The notes under the pieces: model-generated
Seen by the model: the letters and a program-made list of their open reading frames with translations, nothing else
Told to the model about the DNA's origin: nothing
The model's database searches: none
Assembly (NCBI RefSeq): GCF_004361815.1
Contig: NZ_SNWA01000002.1
Span: forward strand, 434,001 to 498,000
From: Paraburkholderia sp. BL10I2N1
GTDB lineage: Bacteria; Pseudomonadota; Gammaproteobacteria; Burkholderiales; Burkholderiaceae
Length of the DNA stretch: 64,000 nucleotides
Direction of reading: 5' to 3'
Made by a program: the position numbers and the translations under genes
Shown here: positions 1 through 10,759 of the stretch, piece by piece
How the letters are laid out: every line of letters begins with the position of its first letter
Position numbering within the stretch: position 1 is the stretch's first letter

Positions 1-142
1 CCACCCGTTGTCGAACCAAGTGACGTCTGGCTGCTCTGATAGCCGATCCCCGCGTCCACGATGCCGTACAACGTCACGCTGCTCTGGGCGTGCGCGCTGA
101 GAGCAACCAACCCAAAAGCCGAAGTTGCTAGTACCTTTTTCA
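1..142 (-). pseudogene. Gram-negative porin, N-terminal fragment cut at its start codon
   Basis: The reverse strand reads KKVLATSAFGLVALSAHAQ, a signal peptide ending in AHA, followed by SSVTLYGIVDAG, the usual first beta strand of Burkholderia OmpC-like trimeric porins (compare the complete porin at 46.3-47.5 kb). The gene runs off the left edge of the window. Where the initiator ATG should be, the sequence reads CTG; an in-frame TAA lies just upstream, and the transposase-bearing segment begins there. The start codon and promoter appear to have been removed by an insertion sequence, so the gene is probably silent unless transcribed from within the element with a non-standard start. Confidence 0.75.
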
Positions 143-174
143 GGCTCTTTTAAAAGCGCAGTGGGTAATGCGGC

Positions 175-1404
175 TCACGAGGCATGCGGATTGAGTGCTG
201 AGAAGTCGAGTTTGCCCGCGATGAGAAACAGCACGGTGCGCATGGTCTTGAAGCTGGCGTATCCCCGTGCCTTGCGCTTGGCGGCCTGAAACAGGCCGTT
301 GATCGCCTCAATGAATCCATTGGTCTGGCGTGTCTGCGCCCACGCGATGATGCCGTCGAAATGACGACGGATCATGCGCGCGACGTCCTTCATGGGCTCG
401 ACCTTGGAACGCATGACGTTGCCGCACCACCGGCGCAGCATTTTGGAGACGACGTGGATCTGTTTGCGATCGAGAATCTCGCGCAGTTGCTCGCGGTACA
501 TCCACGCTCGGGCCGTGCGGTTGGTGGCGTACTGGCTGATCAGCGCCTCGAGATCGGTCAGTTGCGCGAGATCGAGTTTCTCGGCATCCTTGAGCAGCGA
601 CCAGCGCATGCCCTTCAGCGAGGGATCGGTTTTCTGCTGCGCGCGGCGCACACCATCAAGCGCTTTGGACGCATGCGCCACGACATGAAACTTGTCGAAG
701 GTCACACGCGCGTCGGGCAGGTGTTCGTCCACGCCCTTGATGAAGGCAGCCGACATGTCGATGCTGACCGATTCGATCTGTGCAGGCGTGGCATTATGTT
801 CCTCCAGGTGCCGGGCAAAGCGTTCGACAACGCCGGCATCCTTGCCTGGCGTGACGAAGACCACGCGCCTTGCGTCCATGTCGGCGACCAGCGAGATATA
901 GTCCTGCCCACGTCGGGCCGACGTTTCGTCAATGGCCACCGCGGTAACTTCGGACAGGTCGGTCGCGGCCACGGCCAGGTCCACGTAACGGTCACAGATG
1001 GCCTTCACCCGATGCCACGACAGGTTCACCACGCGGGCCACCGCGGCAAATGTCATCTCCCGGCACAGCGTCAGCACGAGCGCTTCAAACAGCAGCGTGA
1101 AGCCGTCCAGCTTGCCTATCCAGTCGGGTTCGACCAGGCGCACCGAGCCGTCCGGCAGACGCACCCGCGGCACCCGAACCTCCAGATAGCACTCGTGCTG
1201 AAAGAAGTTGAGGTGGCGCAGCCGCTTGATCTGGGTGTCGTGAGCCGGATGCTCGCCCGCGACGCCGGGATAGGGAAAGCGCGTACCCGCGACAAAGTCC
1301 ACGGCAATGGTCAGTTCACGCCGCGCGGCATCGAAATCGACGCCTTGCACGTACCACGGGGCCTTGATTCCCAAGGCGGCTTCAAACAGTTGGGTCTGGT
1401 TCAT
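175..1404 (-). CDS. ISL3-family transposase
   Basis: A protein of about 409 residues counted from MNQTQLFEAALGI, the usual start of this transposase group; the frame stays open 15 codons further upstream. It has the DDE transposase layout of the ISL3/IS204/IS1001/IS1096/IS1165 family: a short N-terminal region, a helix-turn-helix stretch (SWHRVKAICDRYVD), then AIDETSARRGQDY with the first catalytic Asp, SIDMSAAFIKGV with the second, and NGFIEAINGLFQAAKRKARGY with the catalytic Glu near the C terminus. The frame is uninterrupted and the catalytic residues are present, so the enzyme looks functional. It lies about 30 bp from the left end of the element, typical for the family. Confidence 0.9.
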   Translation of the reverse strand: MNQTQLFEAALGIKAPWYVQGVDFDAARRELTIAVDFVAGTRFPYPGVAGEHPAHDTQIKRLRHLNFFQHECYLEVRVPRVRLPDGSVRLVEPDWIGKLDGFTLLFEALVLTLCREMTFAAVARVVNLSWHRVKAICDRYVDLAVAATDLSEVTAVAIDETSARRGQDYISLVADMDARRVVFVTPGKDAGVVERFARHLEEHNATPAQIESVSIDMSAAFIKGVDEHLPDARVTFDKFHVVAHASKALDGVRRAQQKTDPSLKGMRWSLLKDAEKLDLAQLTDLEALISQYATNRTARAWMYREQLREILDRKQIHVVSKMLRRWCGNVMRSKVEPMKDVARMIRRHFDGIIAWAQTRQTNGFIEAINGLFQAAKRKARGYASFKTMRTVLFLIAGKLDFSALNPHAS

Positions 1405-1422
1405 CGGTTCACGTTGTCTTGC

Positions 1423-1457
1423 AGGGCTGGTTGCCGCATTCTGCCGCAACCAGCCCT
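1423..1457. repeat. 12-bp inverted repeat upstream of the ISL3-type transposase
   Basis: AGGGCTGGTTGC and its exact complement GCAACCAGCCCT are separated by 11 bases, directly upstream of the transposase start. It could form a hairpin that limits read-through transcription into the transposase gene, or be a protein-binding site; neither can be decided from sequence. A second inverted pair, GTCAAGTA / TACTTGAC, lies just beyond it (about 1485-1522). Confidence 0.5.
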
Positions 1458-1549
1458 GTCCCAGCTTACTTCTTCAACGCGCGTCAAGTATTCGCTTCGC
1501 CGGGCTGACGCCCGTACTTGACCCGCCAAACCAGCCACTCGGAATTTGA

Positions 1550-2458
1550 AATAGGCGAGAAAAGCCTCCCCGGACGTTCGAAGAGGCAGCAGAGAAGTAT
1601 CTGACTCAGGAAGCAGGAAAGAAGGATTTCGAGAGTAAGGAACGTCACCTCGTCTGGTTCGGCCAGTGGTTCGCCGGCCGCGCATTGCACACGATCACCC
1701 GACAGGAAATTCTGGATGCCGTCCCGACGCACAACAGGAGGCTGAAACAGGACGTGCGGCCGGTATGCCCAGCGACCCGAAACCGCTATCTCGCAACGAT
1801 CCGCGGAATGCTGAAGGACGCCGCCGAAGAGTGGGACTGGATCCATGAGGCGCCGTCGCTGCTTGACTTGCCGGAAGCAAAAAAACGAGTCCGGTGGATT
1901 ACCCAGCTGGAAGCGCAGCGCCTGCTGGCATGCATGACGCCGATGTGGATGCGCGAGGTAACCGAGCTGGCATTCAATACGGGACTCCGATGGTCGAATG
2001 CAGCGAAGCTGGAATGGGCTCAGGTCGATCTGGTCAGGAAGTGTGCGTGGATTCATCCGGATCAGGCGAAGGCGAAAAAGCCGATTGGCGTCCCATTGAA
2101 CCCCGCAGCGGTCGAAGTAATCCGACGGCAGATCGGCAAGCACGGGCAGTTCGTGTTCACGACGAGGGGACACGGCCTCGCAAGGCTGGACAACCGGCTG
2201 TGGAAGATTGCATGCGCGCGCACCGGGCTCACCGATTTCCGGTTTCACGACACGCGCCACACTTGGGCGACATGGCACGTCCAGAATGGAACGCCTCTGA
2301 ACGTGCTGATGGAATTGGGCGGCTGGGCGTCCTACGAGATGGTGCTGCGGTATGTCCACCTCGCCCCCGACCATCTGGCCGAACATGCAAACGCGGTCAC
2401 ACTTTGGTCACAGGCGGGTCTCAGCGAGTCTGCAAACGGTCTGAAAAGCGTTGGGTGA
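1550..2458 (+). pseudogene. Phage-type tyrosine recombinase (integrase), N-terminally truncated
   Basis: The frame is open from about 1550 and reads KPPRTFEEAAEKYL, the start of a core-binding domain, but a stop lies directly upstream and no credible initiation codon precedes this segment; the next possible start is a TTG at 1685 inside the domain. The catalytic domain is complete: Arg in FNTGLRWSN, HDTRHTW (His-x-x-Arg), GGWAS and the nucleophile Tyr in RYVHLAPDH. The arm-binding N terminus is missing, probably removed with the adjoining insertion sequence. The gene marks a former prophage or genomic island boundary; no att site or tRNA gene was recognised beside it. Whether the shortened protein is made or active is unknown. 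Confidence 0.8.
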
Positions 2459-2597
2459 TACCGGCGAAAACTCTTTCCGGATAAGGGTTTGATGCAAAAC
2501 AGAGGCCGACTGGCGGCAACCATGTCGGCCCTGTAACAGCCGGATGCCGGATCCGTTCTATGTCGACGATTATTGGTCAAGTCTATTGAAAGGAACC

Positions 2598-2627
2598 GGG
2601 CCTCGAAGTCTGCTGGCATCGAGGCCC
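2598..2627. terminator. Stem-loop between integrase remnant and MFS gene
   Basis: GGGCCTCGA and TCGAGGCCC form a perfect 9-bp stem with a 12-base loop, followed by TTT. It lies 26 bp before the MFS start codon and could be the integrase terminator or an attenuator-like leader structure of the transporter gene. The U-run is short. Confidence 0.45.
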
Positions 2628-2652
2628 TTTCCACATCCACCCAGAGGATGCC

Positions 2653-4092
2653 ATGTCGACTGCCGCCGCTCCGTCGTCCACCTCCCGTCCCACAGCCGCC
2701 GCGCGCCTCGAGCGCCTGCCGTTCTCCGGCTATCACCGGACGATCTTCATCATCATCGCTGTCGCGTTCTTCTTCGATTCGGTCGACCTCGGCACGATGA
2801 CGTTCGTGCTCGGATCAATCAAGACGGAGTTCGGGCTGTCGAGTGCGACCACCGGCCTCGTAGCGAGCGCGAGCTTTTTCGGCATGGTGCTCGGCGCAGC
2901 CGTAGCCGGTCTGCTCGCCGATCGCTTCGGACGCCGTCCGGTATTTCAGTGGAGCATGGTGCTGTGGGGCGTGGCTTCGTATCTGTGCTCGACGGCCCAA
3001 TCGGTCGATGCGCTGATTTTCTATCGTGTGCTGCTCGGCATCGGCATGGGCATGGAATTTCCGATTGCGCAGACCTTGCTCTCCGAGTTTGTGCCGGCCG
3101 CATCGCGCGGCCGCCTCGTCGCGCTGATGGACGGCTTCTGGCCGCTCGGCTTCATCACAGCCGGAGTGGTGTCGTACTTCGTGCTGCCGCACTTCGGCTG
3201 GCGCAGCGTGTTCGGGCTGCTGGCGATCCCCGCCGTGTTCGTGCTGATCGTGCGCCGCATCGTGCCCGAGTCGCCGCGTTGGCTCGAACATCGCGGACGA
3301 CTGCATCAGGCCGACAGCGTGCTCGCGCAGATCGAACTCAAGGTCATGAAGTCGAACGGCCTTGCTTCCTTGCCTGTGCCGTCGATGCTCGCGGAGCCGC
3401 CTGCCGCGCGCGCGGGCAGCGCGTTTCGCGAAATCTGGGGCGCCGCTTACCGGCAACGCACGATCATGGTCTGGCTGCTCTGGTTCTTTGCGCTGCTCGG
3501 TTTTTACGGACTGACATCGTGGCTCGGCGCACTGATGCAGCAGGCCGGATTCGCAGTCACGAAATCGGTGCTGTATACGGTGCTGATCTCGCTTGGCGGT
3601 ATTCCCGGCTTCCTGTGCGCAGCGTGGCTTGTCGAGCGGTGGGGACGCAAGCCGACGTGCATTGCCTCGCTCGTCGGCGGTGGCGTGATGGCCTACGTGT
3701 ATGGGCAAACGGCGTTGCACGCGGATAGCGTCACGCTCCTGATCTGGACCGGGCTCGCGATGCAGTTCTTCCTCTTCGGCATGTGGGCGGTGCTTTACAC
3801 GTACACGCCGGAACTCTATGGGACGGGTGCGCGCGCAACGGGTTCGGGATTTGCGTCGGCGATTGGCCGGGTTGGCTCGTTGATCGGTCCGTATGTGGTC
3901 GGCGTCGTGCTGCCGATGTTCGGCCAGGGTGGCGTCTTTACGCTCGGCGCATTGTCGTTCGGCGTGGCGGCGTTCGCGGTTTGGGTCATGGGCATCGAGA
4001 CAAAGGGACTCGCGCTGGAAACCCTCGCCGCAAAGGCCGCACCGGAAGCGTCACCCGAATATCGCGGCGTAGCAGTCGACGAAGTTCGTTGA
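2653..4092 (+). CDS. MFS transporter, sugar-porter/NiaP-like
   Basis: Inner-membrane secondary transporter of 479 residues with about 12 hydrophobic segments in two halves. Family signatures are visible: FFFDSVDLGTMTFV in TM1, motif A as LLADRFGRRPVFQ, the PESPRWLEHRG motif at the end of the first half, ERWGRKP in the loop of the second half and PELYGTGARATG. These point to the sugar porter/NiaP/aromatic acid symporter branch; the substrate is not readable from sequence. AGAGGA seven bases before ATG is a good ribosome-binding site. It appears monocistronic: the integrase remnant is upstream and a 315-bp gap follows. A stem-loop lies in its leader. Confidence 0.85.
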   Translation: MSTAAAPSSTSRPTAAARLERLPFSGYHRTIFIIIAVAFFFDSVDLGTMTFVLGSIKTEFGLSSATTGLVASASFFGMVLGAAVAGLLADRFGRRPVFQWSMVLWGVASYLCSTAQSVDALIFYRVLLGIGMGMEFPIAQTLLSEFVPAASRGRLVALMDGFWPLGFITAGVVSYFVLPHFGWRSVFGLLAIPAVFVLIVRRIVPESPRWLEHRGRLHQADSVLAQIELKVMKSNGLASLPVPSMLAEPPAARAGSAFREIWGAAYRQRTIMVWLLWFFALLGFYGLTSWLGALMQQAGFAVTKSVLYTVLISLGGIPGFLCAAWLVERWGRKPTCIASLVGGGVMAYVYGQTALHADSVTLLIWTGLAMQFFLFGMWAVLYTYTPELYGTGARATGSGFASAIGRVGSLIGPYVVGVVLPMFGQGGVFTLGALSFGVAAFAVWVMGIETKGLALETLAAKAAPEASPEYRGVAVDEVR

Positions 4093-4407
4093 GTGGGTGG
4101 TCGATGCAGGCGCCTGAACGGTGTGGCCAGATCAAAAGCGGCGGGCAATACGCAGCAGTGCCTCATCTACCAACCCGAAGAAGACCGCTTCTATCGAACC
4201 GAGTGGCATCGGCGGGTTGACGTTTTGTCATTGAACGATCAACGCGCACTGCAATCAAGACCTCGCCGTCCCGGGCCCGTCGCCATGCCACCGCAGGCGG
4301 CATAAACTGTGGAATGTAGTCTGTCCGATCGGAAGGATGACGCCCGTGCAGCGTAGGGCTGACAGCACCGGATAATCATCCGGCTGACTTCATGAAAGTA
4401 GTTCGAG
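4093..4407. other. Intergenic region, no gene recognised
   Basis: About 315 bp between the MFS gene and the lipoprotein gene. Short frames here have no family resemblance. It presumably holds the promoter of the lipoprotein gene; no convincing promoter or terminator was recognised. Confidence 0.4.
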
Positions 4408-4956
4408 ATGGAATCGCGTCGATCGAAATCAGCGCAGACGGCGTGGCGTCGCGGCTGCAACGCCCACCGCGTGCTGGCTTGTGCCGCGGTATTCGCGTTG
4501 AGCGCCTGCGCGCAGCCGTGGGAGAGCTTTCAACCCGGCGAAGCGCAATCTGCTGTCATCGCCCGGCTGGGTCAACCGCAGGAAATCTATGACCTGCCAG
4601 ACGGTTCGAAGCGGTTGATGTGGCCGACCCAGCCGATGGGAGAGACCACTACGGCGGCGGACATCAATGCAGCGGGCAAGGTGATCAGCGTCAGGCAGGT
4701 GCTCCAGCCGACTGAGTTCTATCGCGTCGAGCCGGGTAAGTGGATGAAACAGGACGTGCTGGTCAACTTCGGCCGCCCTGAAGAGGTGGTTTACTTTCCA
4801 ATGATGAAACGCGAAGTATGGAGTTATCGCTATCTCGAAGACGGCGTCTGGTACCTGCTCTTTAACTTCTATTTCGACAACGCCGGTGTGCTGCGGTCGA
4901 CCCAGAAGAGTCCGGACCCGCTCCATGAGCAAAATGACAACAACCGCCCATTGTGA
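4408..4956 (+). CDS. Putative lipoprotein with SmpA/BamE-like fold
   Basis: 182 residues. A basic N terminus is followed by a hydrophobic stretch ending in the lipobox FALSAC, with the lipidated Cys at about residue 34, so export and lipid anchoring are likely. The mature part contains two similar units, FQPGEAQSAVIARLGQPQE and VEPGKWMKQDVLVNFGRPEE, each followed by strands. This 'G-x-x-x-x-x-V-x-x-x-x-G-x-P' pattern is that of SmpA/BamE (OmlA) domains, small outer-membrane lipoprotein folds. BamE itself is usually shorter with a single unit, so this is more likely a tandem BamE-like lipoprotein of unknown role. The start is uncertain; later starts would shorten the unusually long basic region. 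Confidence 0.7.
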   Translation: MESRRSKSAQTAWRRGCNAHRVLACAAVFALSACAQPWESFQPGEAQSAVIARLGQPQEIYDLPDGSKRLMWPTQPMGETTTAADINAAGKVISVRQVLQPTEFYRVEPGKWMKQDVLVNFGRPEEVVYFPMMKREVWSYRYLEDGVWYLLFNFYFDNAGVLRSTQKSPDPLHEQNDNNRPL

Positions 4957-5733
4957 CTGCGCTGACGCGGGATTTTGACGACCCGCGCACATGGGAAAAG
5001 CGGGAGGCGCAGCCACTACGTAAAGGCGTCGGCAAGACGGCTGTCCGGATGCTGTTCCGGCGTCACCGCGCGGGCAATGGAGAAACGTCGATTTGATCGA
5101 GCAGATTGCTTTCGAGAAGCCGGCTTGATTGTCTCGGCGGCAGGATCCGGCCGACTGTCAGGAACTGAGCGAGAACCGGGCAAGCGGAATTGCCGGGGAC
5201 AGAGCAATCGTAGAGCTGGTCAACAGTGACTGATGGTGAAATATCCGCGGAAGCGCGTCGGGCCGCGTCAGCCAACCTGATCAGACCTTACCCAGTCAGG
5301 ATCGTCGACAGCGTGGCAGCCAGGGCCGTGAAACGTCTGCCAGACGCCCGCCCCATCGAGCCGGTCCTGTCGCGTCGATTCATCAGACGTAACAGGATAT
5401 CGAGGCCAGCGGTCGTCGAGCCCACAGGCGACCTCTGCCATCTGATAGCGATCTGATAGCGAGACCCGGCCCCACACACTTGAATCTGCAGATTTACTGC
5501 CCACATGATGAGCAGCGAGGCAGCGGCCGAGGTAGAATATCGCCCTTTTGCCCGGACGAGCGCCCGAGGCTCGAGGATCCGGCAAGCCCAAGTGGCAACT
5601 GCCGCGGCCAGTTCCATTCTTTTTGCACCGACGCCCTCATCACGGCCTTCCTGTGGCCTGAAGCGACGGTTTGGCGCGCGCATTCGTCCAGTCTAATCAG
5701 TCACGTAGGTCGTCAGTAAGGGAGCAGCAGTCA
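4957..5733. other. Long intergenic region upstream of the sigma factor gene
   Basis: About 780 bp with several short overlapping frames, none with protein-like composition or recognisable domains. A tandem direct repeat of the 11-mer ATCTGATAGCG lies at 5440-5461. The 3' part must hold the promoter of the sigma factor gene. Decayed genes or an untranslated RNA cannot be excluded. Confidence 0.4.
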
Positions 5734-7689
<1,956 letters not shown>

Positions 7690-7699
7690 CTGCCCCTGC

Positions 7700-7729
7700 G
7701 CTGCCTGCGCCAGTCTTGGCGCAGGCAGC
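7700..7729 (+). terminator. Stem-loop after the sigma factor gene
   Basis: GCTGCCTGCGCC and GGCGCAGGCAGC form a perfect 12-bp stem with a 6-base loop, 11 bases after the stop codon. There is no long U-run, but position and stability suit a transcription terminator or 3' stabiliser. Confidence 0.6.
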
Positions 7730-7908
7730 CATCAACCCTCAGTGCCGTTTCCGGCGGTCCCTATCCGCCTTCTCAGGAAACAAACGGCAGCTTGCTGGCT
7801 CGCGCCTCCGCGAGCATCGACAGCGTAATCTCACGAACCTCCAGCCTGAATTCAGCCGCCGCACGCTGCCCACGAGCCTGCCTACGGCACGGCTAGGCGC
7901 GCTGCGGA

Positions 7909-8853
7909 TTAACGATGCGAATCCGAATCCCTGTCTCGCTGGCTTGTCGTGCCATGCTGCTGATAACTCAGGCGCTGAAAGAACAGACTCACACGGACGA
8001 ATGGATTCGGCTTGATCTGCGGCGTCGAAGGGCGACGATTCTGGGTGGCGTGATGGTTCACCTGAAGAGGCCTGGTTGATGCCTGCTGCGGTGCGACGGA
8101 ATACACCGCAGGTGCCGCCTCGGCCTTCGACGGAACGGGCGCTGCGGGCGGCGCGGGCTCGACACTCACCACCGAAGTGGCGCGAGCCACAGGCGCCGGC
8201 GATACCGTGACCTGAGCAGGCAGAGCAGTCTGTGTCATTGGCGCTGCTGCGGGTGCGGTTATCTCAGGCGCGTGCTGAGAGCTTGCCATCGCTTCGACGT
8301 AGCCGCGCTGGTCATGGTTGAACCAGACGCCGTACGCGCCGGTCCCCACTACCCCGACGGCTATCGCGCTTGCCGACGCAGCCCAGAGCGTCACGCGGCC
8401 GAACCGCCCTCGCTGTGCAAGCGGAATGTAACCCGCCTCGATACGGGCATCGCCCCCTGGACGGACACCCAGATCCGGCAAGCCAGCCTCTGTGGATATC
8501 GCAAGCCGCGTCGAATCGCTTCGGCTGATCGTTCGATAGAGTCCGTTGACCCATGGGTGAAGCCGCCGGGACCGTCTGAGAACGATGATGAAAGTAACGA
8601 CGGCACACATCAGCGTGTTCGCCAGATTCATCCAGAACATCGGGTTTGTGACCCCGCGGCTCATTTCGAGCAGCATCAGTGCGAACGTACCGTTGCTAAG
8701 CGCCCAGCTTCCCCAGCTCAAGAGGCTGTAACTGCGCACGTCGACTTCCCGTTCCAGCAGTTTGCTGATGGTCGGAAGGTACGTGAGGACGCGTGCACCA
8801 TTCCAGAAGAGAAACATCGCGCTAAGTACCTGGATGTAGAGTTCGTGAGACAT
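7909..8853 (-). CDS. Membrane protein with Pro/Ala-rich C-terminal tail, unknown function
   Basis: 314 residues counted from MSHELYIQV, which has AAAGGA eight bases upstream. Three hydrophobic segments lie in the first 95 residues (around VLSAMFLFWNGARVLTYL, SWALSNGTFALMLLEM and LANTLMCAVVTFIIVL), and a fourth (TLWAASASAIAVGVVGTGAYGV) at about 155-178. After it comes a low-complexity tail of some 130 residues rich in Pro, Ala and Val, ending in basic residues. The layout suggests an inner-membrane protein with a periplasmic extended tail. No family was recognised. It diverges from the TPR protein gene, with a 484-bp intergenic region between them. Confidence 0.65.
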   Translation of the reverse strand: MSHELYIQVLSAMFLFWNGARVLTYLPTISKLLEREVDVRSYSLLSWGSWALSNGTFALMLLEMSRGVTNPMFWMNLANTLMCAVVTFIIVLRRSRRLHPWVNGLYRTISRSDSTRLAISTEAGLPDLGVRPGGDARIEAGYIPLAQRGRFGRVTLWAASASAIAVGVVGTGAYGVWFNHDQRGYVEAMASSQHAPEITAPAAAPMTQTALPAQVTVSPAPVARATSVVSVEPAPPAAPVPSKAEAAPAVYSVAPQQASTRPLQVNHHATQNRRPSTPQIKPNPFVRVSLFFQRLSYQQHGTTSQRDRDSDSHR

Positions 8854-9337
8854 CTTCAATCCTTTGCCATGCGTGCAGGGCTGGACATGTGGTTCACCGC
8901 TCGCCTGAGACATTCCATACGTGTCGCTTTATCACCCCCAAAGCCATACCAAAGTTATACAAAATATTCAGCGACGGCGGCGCACCTCTTCCGTCGTGTC
9001 CCTGACTCCTTCTCGACGCAGCAATACGCCCGATCACCAATAACACCATACACGCCGTGTCTTGAGCAGCCGAACTTCCGACAATAAAGCGTTGGCCACG
9101 CGACAACACCTTCCGCCCCCTCTTCTATCGCTAAAGAGCGGTAACCCCTCTACCGGCTTGCGTTTGACGAAGTTGGCATGGTCGATGCTACGTGTCTATG
9201 GCCAAGTCGCGGACTTGCCAACGCTGAGTGGACTGAGGTGCGTCATGTCGAGTGTTCAACGTCAAGGTCGCAGGACCGGGTGGCGAGGACTGCCACAATC
9301 CCGCCGAACGGCCGGAAACCGTAACAGTTTGAAAATC
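8854..9337. other. Divergent intergenic region
   Basis: About 480 bp between two divergently transcribed genes. The part at 8935-8975 is conspicuously AT-rich (with TTATACAAAATATT), a plausible promoter region. The TPR reading frame is open through the right part of this region back to 9062, but the composition there is not protein-like. Confidence 0.4.
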
Positions 9338-10705
9338 ATGAAACACATCCTGAACGGATTGCGCGCCGCGGGATGGATCGGCCGCGGACCCAGCGCGTTG
9401 TGGCCGTACGTGCGCCCGTGGGTGTTTGGCATTCTGACGATCGCCTTTTTCTGCTTCGTCGCGCAAGGCGTATTCAAGCGACATTTACTGGTCCCTCCGG
9501 TGGAAACGCCTCCGTCCCTGATCGAGCGCGGTTACACGTCGAATTTTCTCGCGGAGAGGGTCATGTCCGCCATGCAGGAGATCGGGCGTGACGTGGGGTC
9601 CATCCCGCACGACGACATGATGGCCAACGACTCCCGGCCCGATATCCAGATTCCCGGACAGGAGATGTCCTACGCGTCGACAGTCCGCTTCCTCAAAGGG
9701 TTCGTCGGCCGGGAAGATGTGGTTGTCAATATCGGCATCACCAGACTGAATGGCGATCCCGATTCGTACGTTGCGCACGTGCGGATCGCAGGAGGTCTCT
9801 TTGATTCCCGCGAGGATGTGGTGTTTTTTACGGGACGCGATCTGGACAAGTTCGTGCCTGAGATCGCCGCAAAGGCAATGCAGCTCGCCGAACCGAACAT
9901 ACTGGCGGGCCATCTCTTCACGCAGGCGCAAAAGAAGAAGTGCTCGCCGGCCGAATGCGATTATCACGAGATCGTAGGCATCTACGACGAAGTGCTTGCG
10001 CTGCCAGCTTCCCAGCAATCGGAATGGGCGCTTGCCGGTAAAGCCTGGTTGCTGACGAGGCAGGATCGTTCACGAGACGCGGAAGAGCAATCCCGTGACG
10101 CACTTCTCACGTACCCGCATTCGGCCATTCTGCGGGCCGCCCTCGGGATCGCCCTCGAACAGCAGCACAGGATTGACGACGCGATTGTCGTACTCAGGCA
10201 AGGCGCTCAAGAGAAATCGAAGACAGCTGAAAACCTGCGTCTGCTCGGCGACGTGCTCCTGCATGCGCATCGCTATCCAGATGCATTAGACGCGTTCAAG
10301 GACGCCTGGCGCATGAACCCCGACTCAGTCGACACGCTGCACGATTGGGGCGAGGCCCTCGTAGCAGTCGGGCGATACGACGATGCGATCGACAGGTTGT
10401 CCCGCGCGGTCGCGCTTCGCCCTGACCTTGCTCCCTCGTATGTCGAATGGGGTCGTGCTCTGGAACAGAAAGGCGATCTGGCCGCCGCGGCACGCCGGTA
10501 TGCACAGGCGTCGCGGCTCGATGAACAGGCGGTGTCGCCTCATGAAGAAAGGATCGCTCGCCTTGCCAGGGAGTATCGGGAGGTCAGACGCTCTGACGTC
10601 CCTGCTCCCGATGCCAAAGCAAGACCGCGTTCGAATCCGTCGGAACAGGTCCTGTTCGAGGCGTATCTGTGCCCAGACGGATGGAGCGCCACGTTGACGG
10701 GCTAG
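9338..10705 (+). CDS. Membrane-anchored TPR-repeat protein
   Basis: 455 residues counted from MKHILNGLRAAGW; the frame is open for 92 further codons upstream, but these lack protein-like character. One hydrophobic segment (FGILTIAFFCFVAQGVF, about residues 31-47) probably anchors the protein, with a middle domain of unknown type (about 60-210) and a C-terminal array of tetratricopeptide repeats (about 225-400; for example PDALDAFKDAWRMNPDSVDTLHDWGEALVAV split over two repeats). TPRs mediate protein-protein contacts, so a scaffold role in the envelope is likely. The stop codon TAG is formed jointly by the original TA and the first G of the IS630 element inserted there, so the protein sequence is unchanged. 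Confidence 0.75.
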   Translation: MKHILNGLRAAGWIGRGPSALWPYVRPWVFGILTIAFFCFVAQGVFKRHLLVPPVETPPSLIERGYTSNFLAERVMSAMQEIGRDVGSIPHDDMMANDSRPDIQIPGQEMSYASTVRFLKGFVGREDVVVNIGITRLNGDPDSYVAHVRIAGGLFDSREDVVFFTGRDLDKFVPEIAAKAMQLAEPNILAGHLFTQAQKKKCSPAECDYHEIVGIYDEVLALPASQQSEWALAGKAWLLTRQDRSRDAEEQSRDALLTYPHSAILRAALGIALEQQHRIDDAIVVLRQGAQEKSKTAENLRLLGDVLLHAHRYPDALDAFKDAWRMNPDSVDTLHDWGEALVAVGRYDDAIDRLSRAVALRPDLAPSYVEWGRALEQKGDLAAAARRYAQASRLDEQAVSPHEERIARLAREYREVRRSDVPAPDAKARPRSNPSEQVLFEAYLCPDGWSATLTG

Positions 10706-10736
10706 TACAACATCCCGTAAATAGGTTGAATAATTA
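10705..10736 (+). repeat. Left terminal inverted repeat of the IS630 element
   Basis: Begins GTACAACATCCCGTAAATAG and pairs with 12146-12177 with three mismatches over 32 bases. Confidence 0.93.
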
Positions 10737-10759
10737 ACTGCCTCGGATATCATGTCTGG

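Larger units (their letters stand above)
143..1550. mobile_element. ISL3-family-like insertion sequence (approximate limits)
   Basis: The segment holds one transposase gene on the minus strand between a porin cut at its start codon (left) and an integrase lacking its N terminus (right). The left end reads GGCTCTTTTAAAAGC, like ISL3 family termini, which usually begin GGCTCTT. No good matching right inverted repeat or 8-bp target duplication could be found, so the right limit is set where the integrase reading frame becomes open (about 1550). The missing duplication and two different broken genes suggest the junction arose by recombination or deletion, not by a simple insertion. Confidence 0.6.

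Noticed and set aside
1550..2458. Integrase as an active prophage marker
   Set aside because: The N-terminal domain is missing and no phage structural genes, tRNA or att repeats were seen.
5440..5461. Tandem 11-bp repeat as start of a CRISPR or iteron array
   Set aside because: Only two copies without spacers and no cas or rep gene nearby.
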